The position numbers and the translations under genes are program-made. Below, one piece after another: positions 34,634 to 43,400 of a stretch of DNA of 64,000 bases; the first letter of the stretch is position 1, and every line of letters begins with the position of its first letter. The stretch covers positions 248,001-312,000 of the forward strand of contig NZ_JACEHK010000002.1 of NCBI RefSeq assembly GCF_025377685.1, written 5' to 3'. The notes under the pieces are model-generated. The model had not been told where the DNA came from. It saw nothing but the letters and a program-made list of their open reading frames with translations, and did no database searches. The DNA comes from Anaerobacillus sp. CMMVII. GTDB lineage: Bacteria; Bacillota; Bacilli; Bacillales; Anaerobacillaceae.

Positions 34634-35505
34634 TACTGGAAGCCTTCATTAAGAGTTACAAACCTAAATCCTTGTTCCTTTAGTAATGGTACGGCCATTT
34701 TTACACCTTCAGCTGTTCCCTTTGAGGGCTGATTCATGTGAAGTAAGGCAATTGAACCAGGTTGGGATCTTAACAAGGAGTCTCTTACTTGAGATGCTGA
34801 GAAGGTGGCACCAGCATCACCTAAGATATCATAGTTAATGACTTTCATCCCCATCTCCTCAACAATTGCGACGGACACCTCATCATAATAAGCGGTACCT
34901 GAACGAAAATAACGTGGGGCATGTCCAGTTAAACTCAATATTTTTTCGTAGTTAGTCATGACTTCTGAAATGACTTCTTCAACACTTGCAGTCCCTTTAA
35001 TCCCCCAGGCTATCCCTCCGTTTACCGATAAAGGCCGATGTTCAGTACCATGGTTTTCAATTTGAAATTGATCTAAAGAAGCTAAATAAAGAAACTGCTC
35101 TAGGTTAGTATCTATCCAGCGACTATTAATAAATAATGTTGCATGAATATCCTCAGAGATTAAATAATCTATTAATGCCTCATCATACCCACTTCCCCAT
35201 TCTCCACCACAAGCATCAAACGTTAGTGCGACCACTTTTTCTTCAGTTGTCATTTTATGAATAACCCCAGTTACAGCTTCTCCCCATTCGGTTGGTTCAG
35301 CGAATTTAGATTTTGTAAGCGAATCTACTTTCTTCTTTAGGTCAGAGTGTTGCTTAGTAAATCGAGATATACCGGATAGCTCATTTCGATTGACCGTTTC
35401 TATCTTCATACTATGTTCCATGTATATTTTCAATGGTGAAGAGAGTGAGGTAAAAATAAGAATGAATAATATTGCCGTCATCAAAATTAATGTAACGTAG
35501 CGCAT
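34633..35505 (-). CDS. Polysaccharide deacetylase family protein
   Basis: A 290-residue protein with an N-terminal membrane anchor or signal (LILMTAILFILIFTSLSSPL) and a NodB-type domain: VVALTFDACGGEWG (catalytic Asp motif), IENHGTEHRPLS (the H-x3-H metal site), PRYFRSGTAYYDE and SIALLHMNQP. It should deacetylate a surface glycan or peptidoglycan outside the membrane. TFDACGG in place of TFDDG is a known variant. GGAAAGG precedes ATG. Its 3' end abuts the dispersed element. Confidence 0.9.
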   Translation of the reverse strand: MRYVTLILMTAILFILIFTSLSSPLKIYMEHSMKIETVNRNELSGISRFTKQHSDLKKKVDSLTKSKFAEPTEWGEAVTGVIHKMTTEEKVVALTFDACGGEWGSGYDEALIDYLISEDIHATLFINSRWIDTNLEQFLYLASLDQFQIENHGTEHRPLSVNGGIAWGIKGTASVEEVISEVMTNYEKILSLTGHAPRYFRSGTAYYDEVSVAIVEEMGMKVINYDILGDAGATFSASQVRDSLLRSQPGSIALLHMNQPSKGTAEGVKMAVPLLKEQGFRFVTLNEGFQ

Positions 35506-35640
35506 ATGTTTTTCCTTTCCGTAGAAAATCTCTAATAATTACTATTCTTGAGCATTGAGCAAAAAAATACAATTATTTTTTTTGAAAAGATTCAATAAAG
35601 GAACTGTGAACGGAATAAGGAAAATTTGTGAACGAAATAG

Positions 35641-35670
35641 ATATAAAACTATTTTAAAATAGTTTTATAT
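35641..35670. repeat. 30-bp perfect palindrome without spacer
   Basis: ATATAAAACTATTTT followed directly by its reverse complement, in the 620-nt region between the divergent deacetylase and fdhD genes. Could be an operator or cruciform site. No gene overlaps it. Confidence 0.75.
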
Positions 35671-35819
35671 GTGAGGTATCGCTTGTGAAAGTTCACGTAT
35701 GAGCATAGTAAACCCTTAAAAATACTGAAATGAAACTATTTTTAGTCGTTTAGATTTTCTTTACTAAAAAAATAAACGATAGGTTTCTAGTAGTGTTTTT
35801 GTAACAAAGTATTCACATG

Positions 35820-35835
35820 AGTGATTTAAGTCACA
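35820..35835 (+). promoter_or_regulatory. Candidate Fnr/CRP-type site upstream of the formate dehydrogenase island
   Basis: AGTGA-N6-TCACA matches the Fnr consensus TGTGA-N6-TCACA in nine of ten positions. Possible -10 boxes (TATTCT, TACAAT) lie 34-38 bp downstream, roughly the geometry of class II activation. fdhD starts about 290 nt further on, implying a long leader, so the link is tentative. Confidence 0.4.
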
Positions 35836-36128
35836 GAAATGCATCCTACTAAAGTGGTATTCTACAATCAGTCAAAGATAAGGGCTATTTTAAAAGTATG
35901 TGATTTTAAATAAAGTTTCTGTCTAGTAGACTCAGAATTTAAGCAAGCTATTGTTTTTGCTAAAAAGTAATTTATTGACATCTTTGTGAATATTTTTTGA
36001 ATTCTTTTAAAAATGGGGATGTAATTAAGTAGTTTGGTAGAAAGCGGTAACAAATGAAACCGTATTCACTGAGCGAATGGAACGCAGGGGAAATGTTTTA
36101 GCCTGTAGCTTTTTAACTAGGGGGGATA

Positions 36129-36890
36129 ATGATGACTCGAAAATATTGTCCGGATGAGTTTCCGATTACACTTTGTTTAAATGGCTATGAATTAGCAACA
36201 TACCAATTAACAAAGGCTGATCTTGAAGATTGGGCAGTCGGTTATCTTTATTCAGAAGGTATTATTAATGGGCCCGGTGACCTGAAAAGGATAACTATAG
36301 ATGAAGACCAAGGCAGAGTACTTGTTGATATGGATAATGAGTTTAATGCTGAAGAGTTTTCGCAAAAACAAAAACATTTCACGGCAGGTTGTGGAAAAGG
36401 TGTAACCTTCTTTTCGATGACTGATGTGAAAAAGTTTCCAAAAATATCAACAAATAGAACCGTAACGCTTTCTTACCTATTAAAGAAGCGGCATGAATTT
36501 GCATTAAATTCACCACTTTATTTAGAAACAGGTGGAATGCATGGTGCTTGTATCGTTGATAAAGATGGAAATATCACTGTACGCGAAGACATTGGTCGTC
36601 ACAATGCAGTCGACAAGGTGCTTGGGTATGCTGTACGAGAAGGGTTAGATCCGAAAAGTTTAATATTATTGACAACTGGAAGGGTCTCCTATGAAATGCT
36701 ATCCAAAGCCGCGCGCTTTGGCGTAGGCTTAATAGGCACACGAACAGCTGCAACTAAACAAGCGGTTCAACTTGCAAACTTTTTGCAAATTGAGATTGTT
36801 GGCTACATGAGGGGAAAAATGGCTACCGTCTACACATCTCAAGGCAAAGTCCTAAACGATGTTACGAAGGTTGCTGGGGAGCAGTCTTAA
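36129..36890 (+). CDS. fdhD: Formate dehydrogenase accessory sulfurtransferase FdhD
   Basis: FdhD carries sulfur from a cysteine desulfurase to the molybdenum cofactor, an essential step in formate dehydrogenase maturation. The 253-residue protein has the family motifs EDWAVGYLYSEGII, TAGCGKG (sulfur-carrying loop), ETGGMHGA and REDIGRHNAVDKV, then TTGRVSYEMLSKAARFGV. The loop shows a single cysteine (C88), where E. coli uses a CxxC pair. The start is ATG 36129 or 36132 behind GGGGGG. It opens the island 92 nt before fdnG, which fits its function. Confidence 0.95.
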   Translation: MMTRKYCPDEFPITLCLNGYELATYQLTKADLEDWAVGYLYSEGIINGPGDLKRITIDEDQGRVLVDMDNEFNAEEFSQKQKHFTAGCGKGVTFFSMTDVKKFPKISTNRTVTLSYLLKKRHEFALNSPLYLETGGMHGACIVDKDGNITVREDIGRHNAVDKVLGYAVREGLDPKSLILLTTGRVSYEMLSKAARFGVGLIGTRTAATKQAVQLANFLQIEIVGYMRGKMATVYTSQGKVLNDVTKVAGEQS

Positions 36891-36982
36891 AAGAAAGAAA
36901 GTAAAAATCTTAGTTAACTTGATGAACTTTTTTAGGGGAATGTTGAATTTTCAACATAATTACTTAGGGGGAGGAAGATACG

Positions 36983-39900
36983 ATGTTTGATTTATCACGT
37001 AGACAGTTTTTGAAAATGTCTGGTGCAACAGCGGCAACACTTGCAGTCGTTGAGTTAGGCTTCAGTCCAAAAGAAGCTTCTGCACAAGCTAAAGAACTAA
37101 AAATCGCACGCACAACAACTACACCAACGATTTGTCCTTACTGTTCAGTAGGTTGTGGTATTTTAGTTCATGTAAATGAAGAGAAAAATGATGTAGTTTT
37201 CACTGAAGGGGACCCTGATCATCCAATCAACCGTGGATCATTATGTAGTAAAGGAACATCAATTCGTCAATTATACACTTCTAATAGACGATTAGAAAAA
37301 CCTTTATATCGTGCTCCTGGTAGTGACAAATGGGAAGTTAAAGAATGGGATTGGACTTTAGAAAGAATTGCTGAAAACGTTAAGAAAACTCGTGATGAGC
37401 ACTTTGTTGAAAAAGTAGATGGAATTACAGTAAACCGTAATGAGGGAATTGCTTCATTAGGTGGAGCGGCTCTTGAAAACGAAGAATGTTATTTAATTCA
37501 GAAATTCATGAGAGGTCTAGGTTCAACCTTTATTGAACATCAGGCCCGTATATGACACAGCTCTACGGTTGCCGGTCTGGCACCTACAGTTGGTCGTGGC
37601 GCAATGACAAATCACTGGATCGATATTCAGTTCGCTGATAGCATTCTTGTAATAGGAGCAAACCCAGCAGAAAATCATCCGATAAGTATGAAATATGTTC
37701 AGAAGTCAAAAGAACGCGGTGGAAAGTTAATTTCTGTTGATCCACGTTATACTCGTACGTCTCAAATGGCTGACATGTATGCAGCTATGCGTTCGGGAAC
37801 AGACATTGCTTTTATCGGTGGATTAATTAACTATACATTAGAAAATAACTTATTCCATAAGGAGTATGTTCTTAATTATACAAACGCTTCATTAATCGTT
37901 AACGAAGACTTTGAATTTAACGATGGAATTTTCTCAGGATACGATGAAGAAAAACGAAGCTATACAGACAGAAGTACTTGGAGCTTTGAAAAAGAAGAGA
38001 ACGGTGACTTCAAACGTGATAACACACTAAAGCACCCTCGTTCAGTATTCCAATTAATGAAAAAACATTACTCAAGATATGATGTTGATACAGTATGTTC
38101 AGTTACAGGAACGTCAAAAGATGATTACTTAAAAGTTGCAGAAACTTTCTGTTCTACAGGCGCTGAAGATAAAGTTGGAACAATCATGTATGCAATGGGG
38201 ACAACTCAGCATACAGTAGGTTCACAAAATGTTCGCTCATACGGAATGCTTCAATTATTATTAGGTAACCTAGGACGCTCTGGTGGTGGCGTAAACGCAC
38301 TACGTGGGGAGTGTAACGTTCAAGGATCTACAGACTTTGGCTTATTATTCCATATCTTACCGGGGTATTTACCAACACCAATGGCACTTGAGAAGAATAA
38401 AGATCTCGAAAGCTATAATGTGTCAGAAACACCGCATGGTGGTTTCTGGAACAATCGTCCAAAATTCTTAGTAAGTTTCTTAAAAGCAATGTATGGTGAT
38501 AAAGCAACTCAAGACAATGATTTCTTATATGATTATCTTCCAAAGCGTGGAAGAGATAGCTCTCACATTTCTCTATTCGAGGCAATGTATGATGGCGACA
38601 TTAAAGGGTTATTTATCTGGGGACAAAACCCAGTCGTAGGTGGTCCGAATACAACGAAAGAAAAGAAAGCATTAGCCAACCTTGATTGGATGGTAGCAAT
38701 TGATCTTTGGGAAACTGAGACTGGGGCATTCTGGAAGAAGGAAGCTAATAATGACCCAGCTAAAATTAACACTGAGGTATTCATGTTACCTGCTTGTGGA
38801 CCTTATGAAAAAGAAGGATCTGTATCTAACTCAGGTCGCTGGATGCAATTCCGTTGGAAAGCTATTGAGCCAAAAGCAGAATCAAAATCAGATGTTTGGA
38901 TCGTTCATAATATCGCACAAAGAGTGAAAGAACTTTATAAAGGTGATAACTCTACGAAGGGTAAAATTCAAGCGGCACTTTCTTGGAACTTCGGTGAGGG
39001 TGACTATCCAGATAACGATCTAGTAAACAAAGAAATTAATGGTTATGATCTAACAACTGGTGAAACGTTGGCGAGCTTTGGTTTATTACAAGCAGATGGA
39101 ACAACTTCTGCTGGTAACTGGATCTACACTGGTTTCTATACAGATCGCAATCGCGCCAAAGACCGTGACAACAATGATACGGGTATGGAAAACTACTTGA
39201 ACTGGTCTTTCTCTTGGCCTTTAAACCGCCGTGTTCTTTATAACCGTGCAGGTTGTAACCCAGCAGGTCAACCTTGGGACTTCCGCGAAGGTATCCGTTG
39301 GAATGGTGAAACGTGGGCTGGTCATTATGATGTGCCTGACTTCCCGCCAACAAAGGCACCTAACGCAGAAGCTGTACCAGGTGAGGCAGGATTAGCTGGA
39401 CACAGAGGAACAGATGCTTTCATTATGCAAGGAACAGGTCTTGGTGGTTTCTTTGCACCAATGAACGATGGTCCATTCCCAGAACATTATGAGCCATTTG
39501 AGAGCCCAGTTCCAAATGCATTCTCAAGTGTTGATTTAAACCCAGCGGTTAAGATTTGGACAGGTGAGCATAACGAAAAAGGTGACAGAGCCGATTTCCC
39601 AATTGTTGTTACAACTTATCGCTTAACTGAGCATTGGCAATCAGGTTCTATGACACGTAACCTTGAATGGTTATCTGAAATTTCAGGTCACATGTTCGTA
39701 GAAATGAGTGAAGACTTAGCTCAAGAAAAAGGCATTAATAATAAAGATAAAGTTATCATTAGTTCTGCTCGTGGTGAAATTGAGGCATATGCAATGGTAA
39801 CAAAACGCTTCAAACCATATACGATCCGCGGAGAAAAAGTTCATCATATCGGAATGCCTTGGCATTTTGGGTATATGGGAATCGCTCAAGGTGCAATTGC

Positions 39901-39988
39901 TAATACATTAACACCACATATTGGGGATGCAAACACAATGATCCCTGAATATAAAGCATTCCTTGGTAATGTTAGGAGGGCTAACTAA
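36983..39988 (+). CDS. fdnG: Formate dehydrogenase-N major subunit, selenocysteine-containing (TGA recoded at 37553-37555)
   Basis: The molybdopterin-guanine-dinucleotide subunit that oxidises formate. A twin-arginine leader SRRQFLKMSGA opens the protein. The [4Fe-4S] ligands are C51, C54, C58 and C88 (CPYCSVGCG ... GSLCSKG). At codon 191 an in-frame TGA is flanked by HQARI and HSSTVAGLAPTVGRGA, which aligns with the E. coli FdnG active site ARV-Sec-HGPTVASLAPTFGRGA. The frame is unchanged after it and remains open to 39988, giving 1001 residues (E. coli FdnG 1015). A canonical SECIS follows (37556-37600). Downstream motifs include GGGVNALRGECNVQGSTD, PLNRRVLYNR and the C-terminal HIGMPWHFGYMG. 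Start ATG has GGGGGAGGAAG upstream. The gene overlaps fdnH by one base. Splitting it into two ORFs would be wrong. Confidence 0.95.
37553..37600 (+). promoter_or_regulatory. Bacterial SECIS element with its UGA codon
   Basis: After UGA, the apical hairpin is GGU (37567-37569), a bulged U (37570), GCC (37571-37573), loop GGUCU (37574-37578), GGC (37579-37581) and ACC (37582-37584). The bulged U and the GGUCU loop are the SelB contacts known from E. coli fdhF. Counting from the U of UGA, the loop begins at nucleotide 22, the same register as in fdhF. This directs selenocysteine insertion. Confidence 0.92.
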
Positions 39989-40806
39989 TGACGACTAAAT
40001 ATTCAAAATTAGTAGATGTTACTCGTTGTGACGGGTGTCGTGCTTGTATGGTTATGTGTAAAAACTGGAATGACCTTGGTGTTGAGCCAGAAGAATTTAA
40101 AGGAAGCTATCAATCTCATGATAAGTGTGGAGCCAACACATGGAACGTTTTAACGTTTACAGAGCATGAAGCTGAAGATGGTAGATTTGAATGGTTATTC
40201 CGGCACCAAGCTTGTATGCATTGTACAGATGCAGCTTGTGTGAAAGTTTGTCCTGAAGACGCAATGCACTACACTGAGTTTGGTACAGTTAATACGAATT
40301 ATGACAAGTGTGTGGGTTGTGGATATTGTGTTCAAAACTGTCCATTTGGAATTGTTCAATTAGCAACTCTTGTCGATGAGAAGGGTAAAGAATATGAACA
40401 AGCACAAAAATGTACAATGTGTGTTGATAGACTTCAAGAAGGCATGAAGCCTGCGTGTGTTGAGGTTTGTCATATGGATGCACTAGTTTATGGTGATAAG
40501 GAAGAAATGATCGCTCTAGCAGAGGAGCGTTTAGCACAAGTGAAAGATCGCTATCCAAATGCGAACATCTACAACCCAATTGGTGTAGATGGTACACAAA
40601 CATTCTATTTATTAGCTGAAAAGCCAAGTGTTTATGGATTACCAGAAAACCCTAAGGTTCCTACTTCAGCGACAATTTGGAAGGATTATGCGCAACCGCT
40701 TGGTAAAGCAATGCTTGGTGTAACAACAATGGCTGTTATTGGTGGATTTATCTCTAATAAGCTATTTAACAAGCAAGGGGAAGAAGGAGGAGACCATGAT
40801 GAGTAG
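39988..40806 (+). CDS. fdnH: Formate dehydrogenase-N iron-sulfur subunit
   Basis: A 272-residue electron-transfer subunit with four ferredoxin-type clusters: CDGCRACMVMC at 13-23, CMHCTDAACVKVCP, CVGCGYCVQNCPFG, and CTMCVDRLQEG followed by PACVEVC. A C-terminal single membrane helix (AMLGVTTMAVIGGFI) anchors it, as in E. coli FdnH, facing the extracytoplasmic side beside FdnG. The ATG overlaps the fdnG stop (TAATG), indicating tight coupling. It passes electrons from FdnG to the cytochrome b subunit. Confidence 0.95.
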   Translation: MTTKYSKLVDVTRCDGCRACMVMCKNWNDLGVEPEEFKGSYQSHDKCGANTWNVLTFTEHEAEDGRFEWLFRHQACMHCTDAACVKVCPEDAMHYTEFGTVNTNYDKCVGCGYCVQNCPFGIVQLATLVDEKGKEYEQAQKCTMCVDRLQEGMKPACVEVCHMDALVYGDKEEMIALAEERLAQVKDRYPNANIYNPIGVDGTQTFYLLAEKPSVYGLPENPKVPTSATIWKDYAQPLGKAMLGVTTMAVIGGFISNKLFNKQGEEGGDHDE

Positions 40807-41497
40807 TAAACAAAAGACAGTAAAGCGTTTTAGCAAGCAGGTCATCATTGTCCATTGGGTGAATGCATTAGCCTTCTTCGGATTATATATTACAGGTCTA
40901 CCACTTTATACAGAGTTCTTTAGCTGGATGTACGGAGTTTTTGGTGGTCCTGAAAACTTACGATTATTACATCGTATCTTTGCAGTGATGTTTATCATTC
41001 CAGTATTCTTCATCTTGATTACTGATCCAAAAAGTTTCTTTCATTGGATTAAACAAATGTTTACTTGGAAAAAGAACGATTTTCAATTTTTTGCAAAGTT
41101 TCCAAAAGAGTTCTTCGGTGGTCATGTAAAAGATATGCCGAAGCAAGATTTCTATAATGCGGGTGAGAAGATTAACTCTTTATTACAATTGCTTTGTGCT
41201 GTCATGTTAATTGGTTCTGGTATCGTAATGTGGATGCCACACCTATTCTCAACGGGAGTAGTACAATGGGCTTACCCAATCCATAATATTGGTTTTGGAT
41301 TAGCTGCTGCGGTTGTGATTGGTCATATTTACTTGTCAGTTGGACATCCAGGGTCTAAAGCTTCAATGCAAGGGATGACAAAAGGAGACGTACCAGTAGA
41401 ATATGCAAAAGAACATCATGGCGCTTGGTATGATGAGTTAGTAGCAAAAGGTGAAATTAAAGAAGATAAGCCTGTGAAAAAGGGTAAAGGAGCATAA
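40796..41497 (+). CDS. fdnI: Formate dehydrogenase-N cytochrome b556 (gamma) subunit
   Basis: A 233-residue membrane protein with four helices and candidate heme-ligand histidines in QVIIVHWVNALAFF, LRLLHRIFAVMF and HNIGFGLAAAVVIGHIYLSVGHP. It should carry two b hemes and reduce menaquinone. I choose ATG 40796 (or 40799), directly behind GAAGGAGGAG. It overlaps fdnH by 11 nt. The C-terminus is lysine-rich (KKGKGA). Last structural gene of the enzyme; a terminator follows. Confidence 0.92.
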   Translation: MMSSKQKTVKRFSKQVIIVHWVNALAFFGLYITGLPLYTEFFSWMYGVFGGPENLRLLHRIFAVMFIIPVFFILITDPKSFFHWIKQMFTWKKNDFQFFAKFPKEFFGGHVKDMPKQDFYNAGEKINSLLQLLCAVMLIGSGIVMWMPHLFSTGVVQWAYPIHNIGFGLAAAVVIGHIYLSVGHPGSKASMQGMTKGDVPVEYAKEHHGAWYDELVAKGEIKEDKPVKKGKGA

Positions 41498-41512
41498 GTG
41501 TTCCTAATAATG

Positions 41513-41550
41513 AAAAAGGAAGCTGTCCCAAGTGGACAGCTATTCCTTTT
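41513..41550 (+). terminator. Terminator after fdnI
   Basis: AAAAGGAAGCTGTCC / GGACAGCTATTCCTTTT around CAAGT. It separates fdnGHI from fdhE, so fdhE-mobA-moeA may have their own promoter or depend on readthrough. Confidence 0.8.
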
Positions 41551-41682
41551 CATTCATTAGCATTTAATGATGCTTTTTCAAGACAAATAAAGATTGGCAT
41601 TGATACCAAAGAGCCTCTATATCCTCAATCAACTCTAACGTGTAATTAATCACACATGGTCATATAGTTGTTTTGGTATACT

Positions 41683-41845
41683 AGGTTTGAATTGGATTTT
41701 GAATTTTGACTTATGAGTCAATTAATGCCGCTTACATGGTTAGATTTTATGATTACGAACGAGAAAAGCATAGGAAGAGATGAGCTTTTCATTGCACATT
41801 TCTAGTATTCATAATTCAACATTCAACATCCAATGCTTTAAAATC
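41683..41845. repeat. Inverted array of TTGAATT-like words
   Basis: TTTGAATTGGATTTTGAATTT on the left and AATTCAACATTCAACATCC plus AAAATCAAAAC on the right are inverted, diverged copies. The layout matches the GAGTT-word elements at 42670 and 53383. It fills the fdnI-fdhE gap. Confidence 0.5.
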
Positions 41846-41865
41846 AAAACTTGAGGTGATAGATT

Positions 41866-42669
41866 ATGAAGTCAACAGTAATCTCAGAAGAATATTTAGC
41901 ATTACAAACAGATATTTCAAATAAACAAACAAAGTGGACTGAATCGTTAGATAAAAGTTCTGTAGTTGAAAAGCAACCATTACAACATAAACATGTACCT
42001 ATTATTGCGCAAACAATGGTGAATGTTAATTATGATTTATACAAAGAATGGATTTTCGATTTAGCAGATTATTTAGTAGAGAAAGATGAAAAGTTACAAA
42101 ATGATGTAACAAAACTTAAAGAAATACTTAATGATGAGATAGTTAAGAAATGGGTTACTGAAGTTTTAGCATTTAACCAGATTTACTTCCATTCTTTTGC
42201 TGAGAAGGAAGGACTAGCAGAATGGTTCCCTTACTTTTTAGCAGAACATAGTTTACGCCCGTATTTAAGAGTCGTATCTGATGTTTACAAAGATGAATTG
42301 GCGACTGTCCATACAAAGGGAAGTTGTCCTTGTTGTGGAGAACCAATTCGCTTAGCGGTTCTTGAAGGAAAAGGTTTAAAGATGATTGTTTGTCCACGCT
42401 GTGAAGCAAAATGGAATCAAAAACGCTTACACTGCTCACTTTGTGGCAATGAAGATCACGAAAGTCTAAGCTACTATAATATTGAGGAAGAGAAAAACTC
42501 TAAGCTAGAAGTGTGTGGGAAATGTAATGGCTATATTAAAATTATTGACACAAGAAAACTTTTCAAGAAACAAACTGCGTTTTTACTTGATTTAACAACA
42601 CTTCACCTCGATTTCGTTGCACAAGAGAATGGCTTCGGTATAACGGAGGAAGAAGAGGTAAAGAGCTAG
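41866..42669 (+). CDS. fdhE: Formate dehydrogenase accessory protein FdhE
   Basis: A 267-residue cytoplasmic chaperone for Tat-exported formate dehydrogenases. The C-terminal half has the four rubredoxin-like CxxC pairs: CPCCGEPIR, CPRCEAKW, CSLCGNEDH and CGKCNGYIK, which bind iron. The N-terminal half is helical. GAGGTGA precedes ATG. It lies between the structural genes and the cofactor genes. E. coli FdhE interacts with FdnG, so its presence supports export of FdnG. Confidence 0.93.
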   Translation: MKSTVISEEYLALQTDISNKQTKWTESLDKSSVVEKQPLQHKHVPIIAQTMVNVNYDLYKEWIFDLADYLVEKDEKLQNDVTKLKEILNDEIVKKWVTEVLAFNQIYFHSFAEKEGLAEWFPYFLAEHSLRPYLRVVSDVYKDELATVHTKGSCPCCGEPIRLAVLEGKGLKMIVCPRCEAKWNQKRLHCSLCGNEDHESLSYYNIEEEKNSKLEVCGKCNGYIKIIDTRKLFKKQTAFLLDLTTLHLDFVAQENGFGITEEEEVKS

Positions 42670-42757
42670 TTAAGAGTTAAGAGTTAAGAGTTTTGAGTTA
42701 TGAGTTGGTGTGGGTAAAGCTTCGCAGCTCATCTTATAAGCCTCAAAACTCAAAACT
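42670..42757. repeat. GAGTT-word inverted repeat element
   Basis: Direct repeats of GAGTTAA and GAGTTTTGAGTTATGAGTT on the left, and the inverse CTCAAAACTCAAAACT on the right, in the fdhE-mobA gap. A closely similar element lies at 53383-53499. Confidence 0.65.
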
Positions 42758-42775
42758 ATGAGAAGGGGTTTTCAC

Positions 42776-43396
42776 ATGAAGGCAGGGGTTATTATATTAG
42801 CTGGAGGAAAGTCTAGTCGGATGGGGCAAAATAAAGCGTTGTTACCTCTTGATGGAGTATCTACGATTGAAAAAATCAAAAATAGTATCGCAGATCTTTT
42901 TGAGGATATTTTGATTGTAGCTAACGATGAAGCTGCTTATCAGTTTCTAAATCTTCCTATCGTCAAGGATAAAGTAAGGGACAAGGGACCCTTAGCAGGA
43001 ATACATGCTGGATTGCTTGCTGCAAAACGAGAAACTAATCTCATTATTGCCTGTGATATGCCGTTTATTTCGCCATATATTGCAAAGCATTTAGTAGACC
43101 ACAGTGAAGGGTTTGATGCAGTTGTCCCAGTGATTGCTGGTAAACAGCACCCTTTATTTGCAGTTTATAATAAATCAGTCTTACCAACGTTAGAAAATTG
43201 TTTAGAAACTGAGCAATTACGAATGAAACATTTGTTGGATCGAATACATGTGAATTATAGTTCAGAAGAGGATCTTCAAATCAAAGAAATTGCTAATCTT
43301 GAACAAGTTTTCTATAATATGAATCATCCTTCGGAATATGAAGAAGCAAAAAATATGACGGAAAATAGCAACTCTCGAAAAAAAGAGTGGGGATGA
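42776..43396 (+). CDS. mobA: Molybdenum cofactor guanylyltransferase MobA
   Basis: MobA joins GMP to molybdopterin to make the bis-MGD cofactor that FdnG needs. The 206-residue protein has the nucleotide-binding signature LAGGKSSRMGQNKALLPL at the N-terminus, KGPLAGIHAGL, and ACDMPFISP with the metal-binding Asp. ATG 42776 follows AGAAGGGG by 7 nt; the ATG at 42758 precedes the ribosome site. moeA starts 4 nt after its stop. Confidence 0.93.
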   Translation: MKAGVIILAGGKSSRMGQNKALLPLDGVSTIEKIKNSIADLFEDILIVANDEAAYQFLNLPIVKDKVRDKGPLAGIHAGLLAAKRETNLIIACDMPFISPYIAKHLVDHSEGFDAVVPVIAGKQHPLFAVYNKSVLPTLENCLETEQLRMKHLLDRIHVNYSSEEDLQIKEIANLEQVFYNMNHPSEYEEAKNMTENSNSRKKEWG

Positions 43397-43400
43397 TAGT

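Noticed and set aside
35684-35698. GTGAAAGTTCAC as a Rex site.
   Set aside because: The half-sites are two bases too close for the Rex consensus and the location relative to a promoter is unclear.
37553-37555. TGA as a true stop, making two genes (36983-37555 and 37604-39988).
   Set aside because: The frame is continuous, the position is the Sec site of the family, a SECIS follows, and the second ORF would start in mid-domain without a ribosome site.
41498-41865. Search for a tRNA-Sec or small RNA gene between fdnI and fdhE.
   Set aside because: Only a terminator and an inverted word array are present; no 90-nt cloverleaf or CCA end.
41683-42757. CRISPR-like repeats.
   Set aside because: Repeat units are only about 7 nt, degenerate and without regular spacers, and no cas genes are present.
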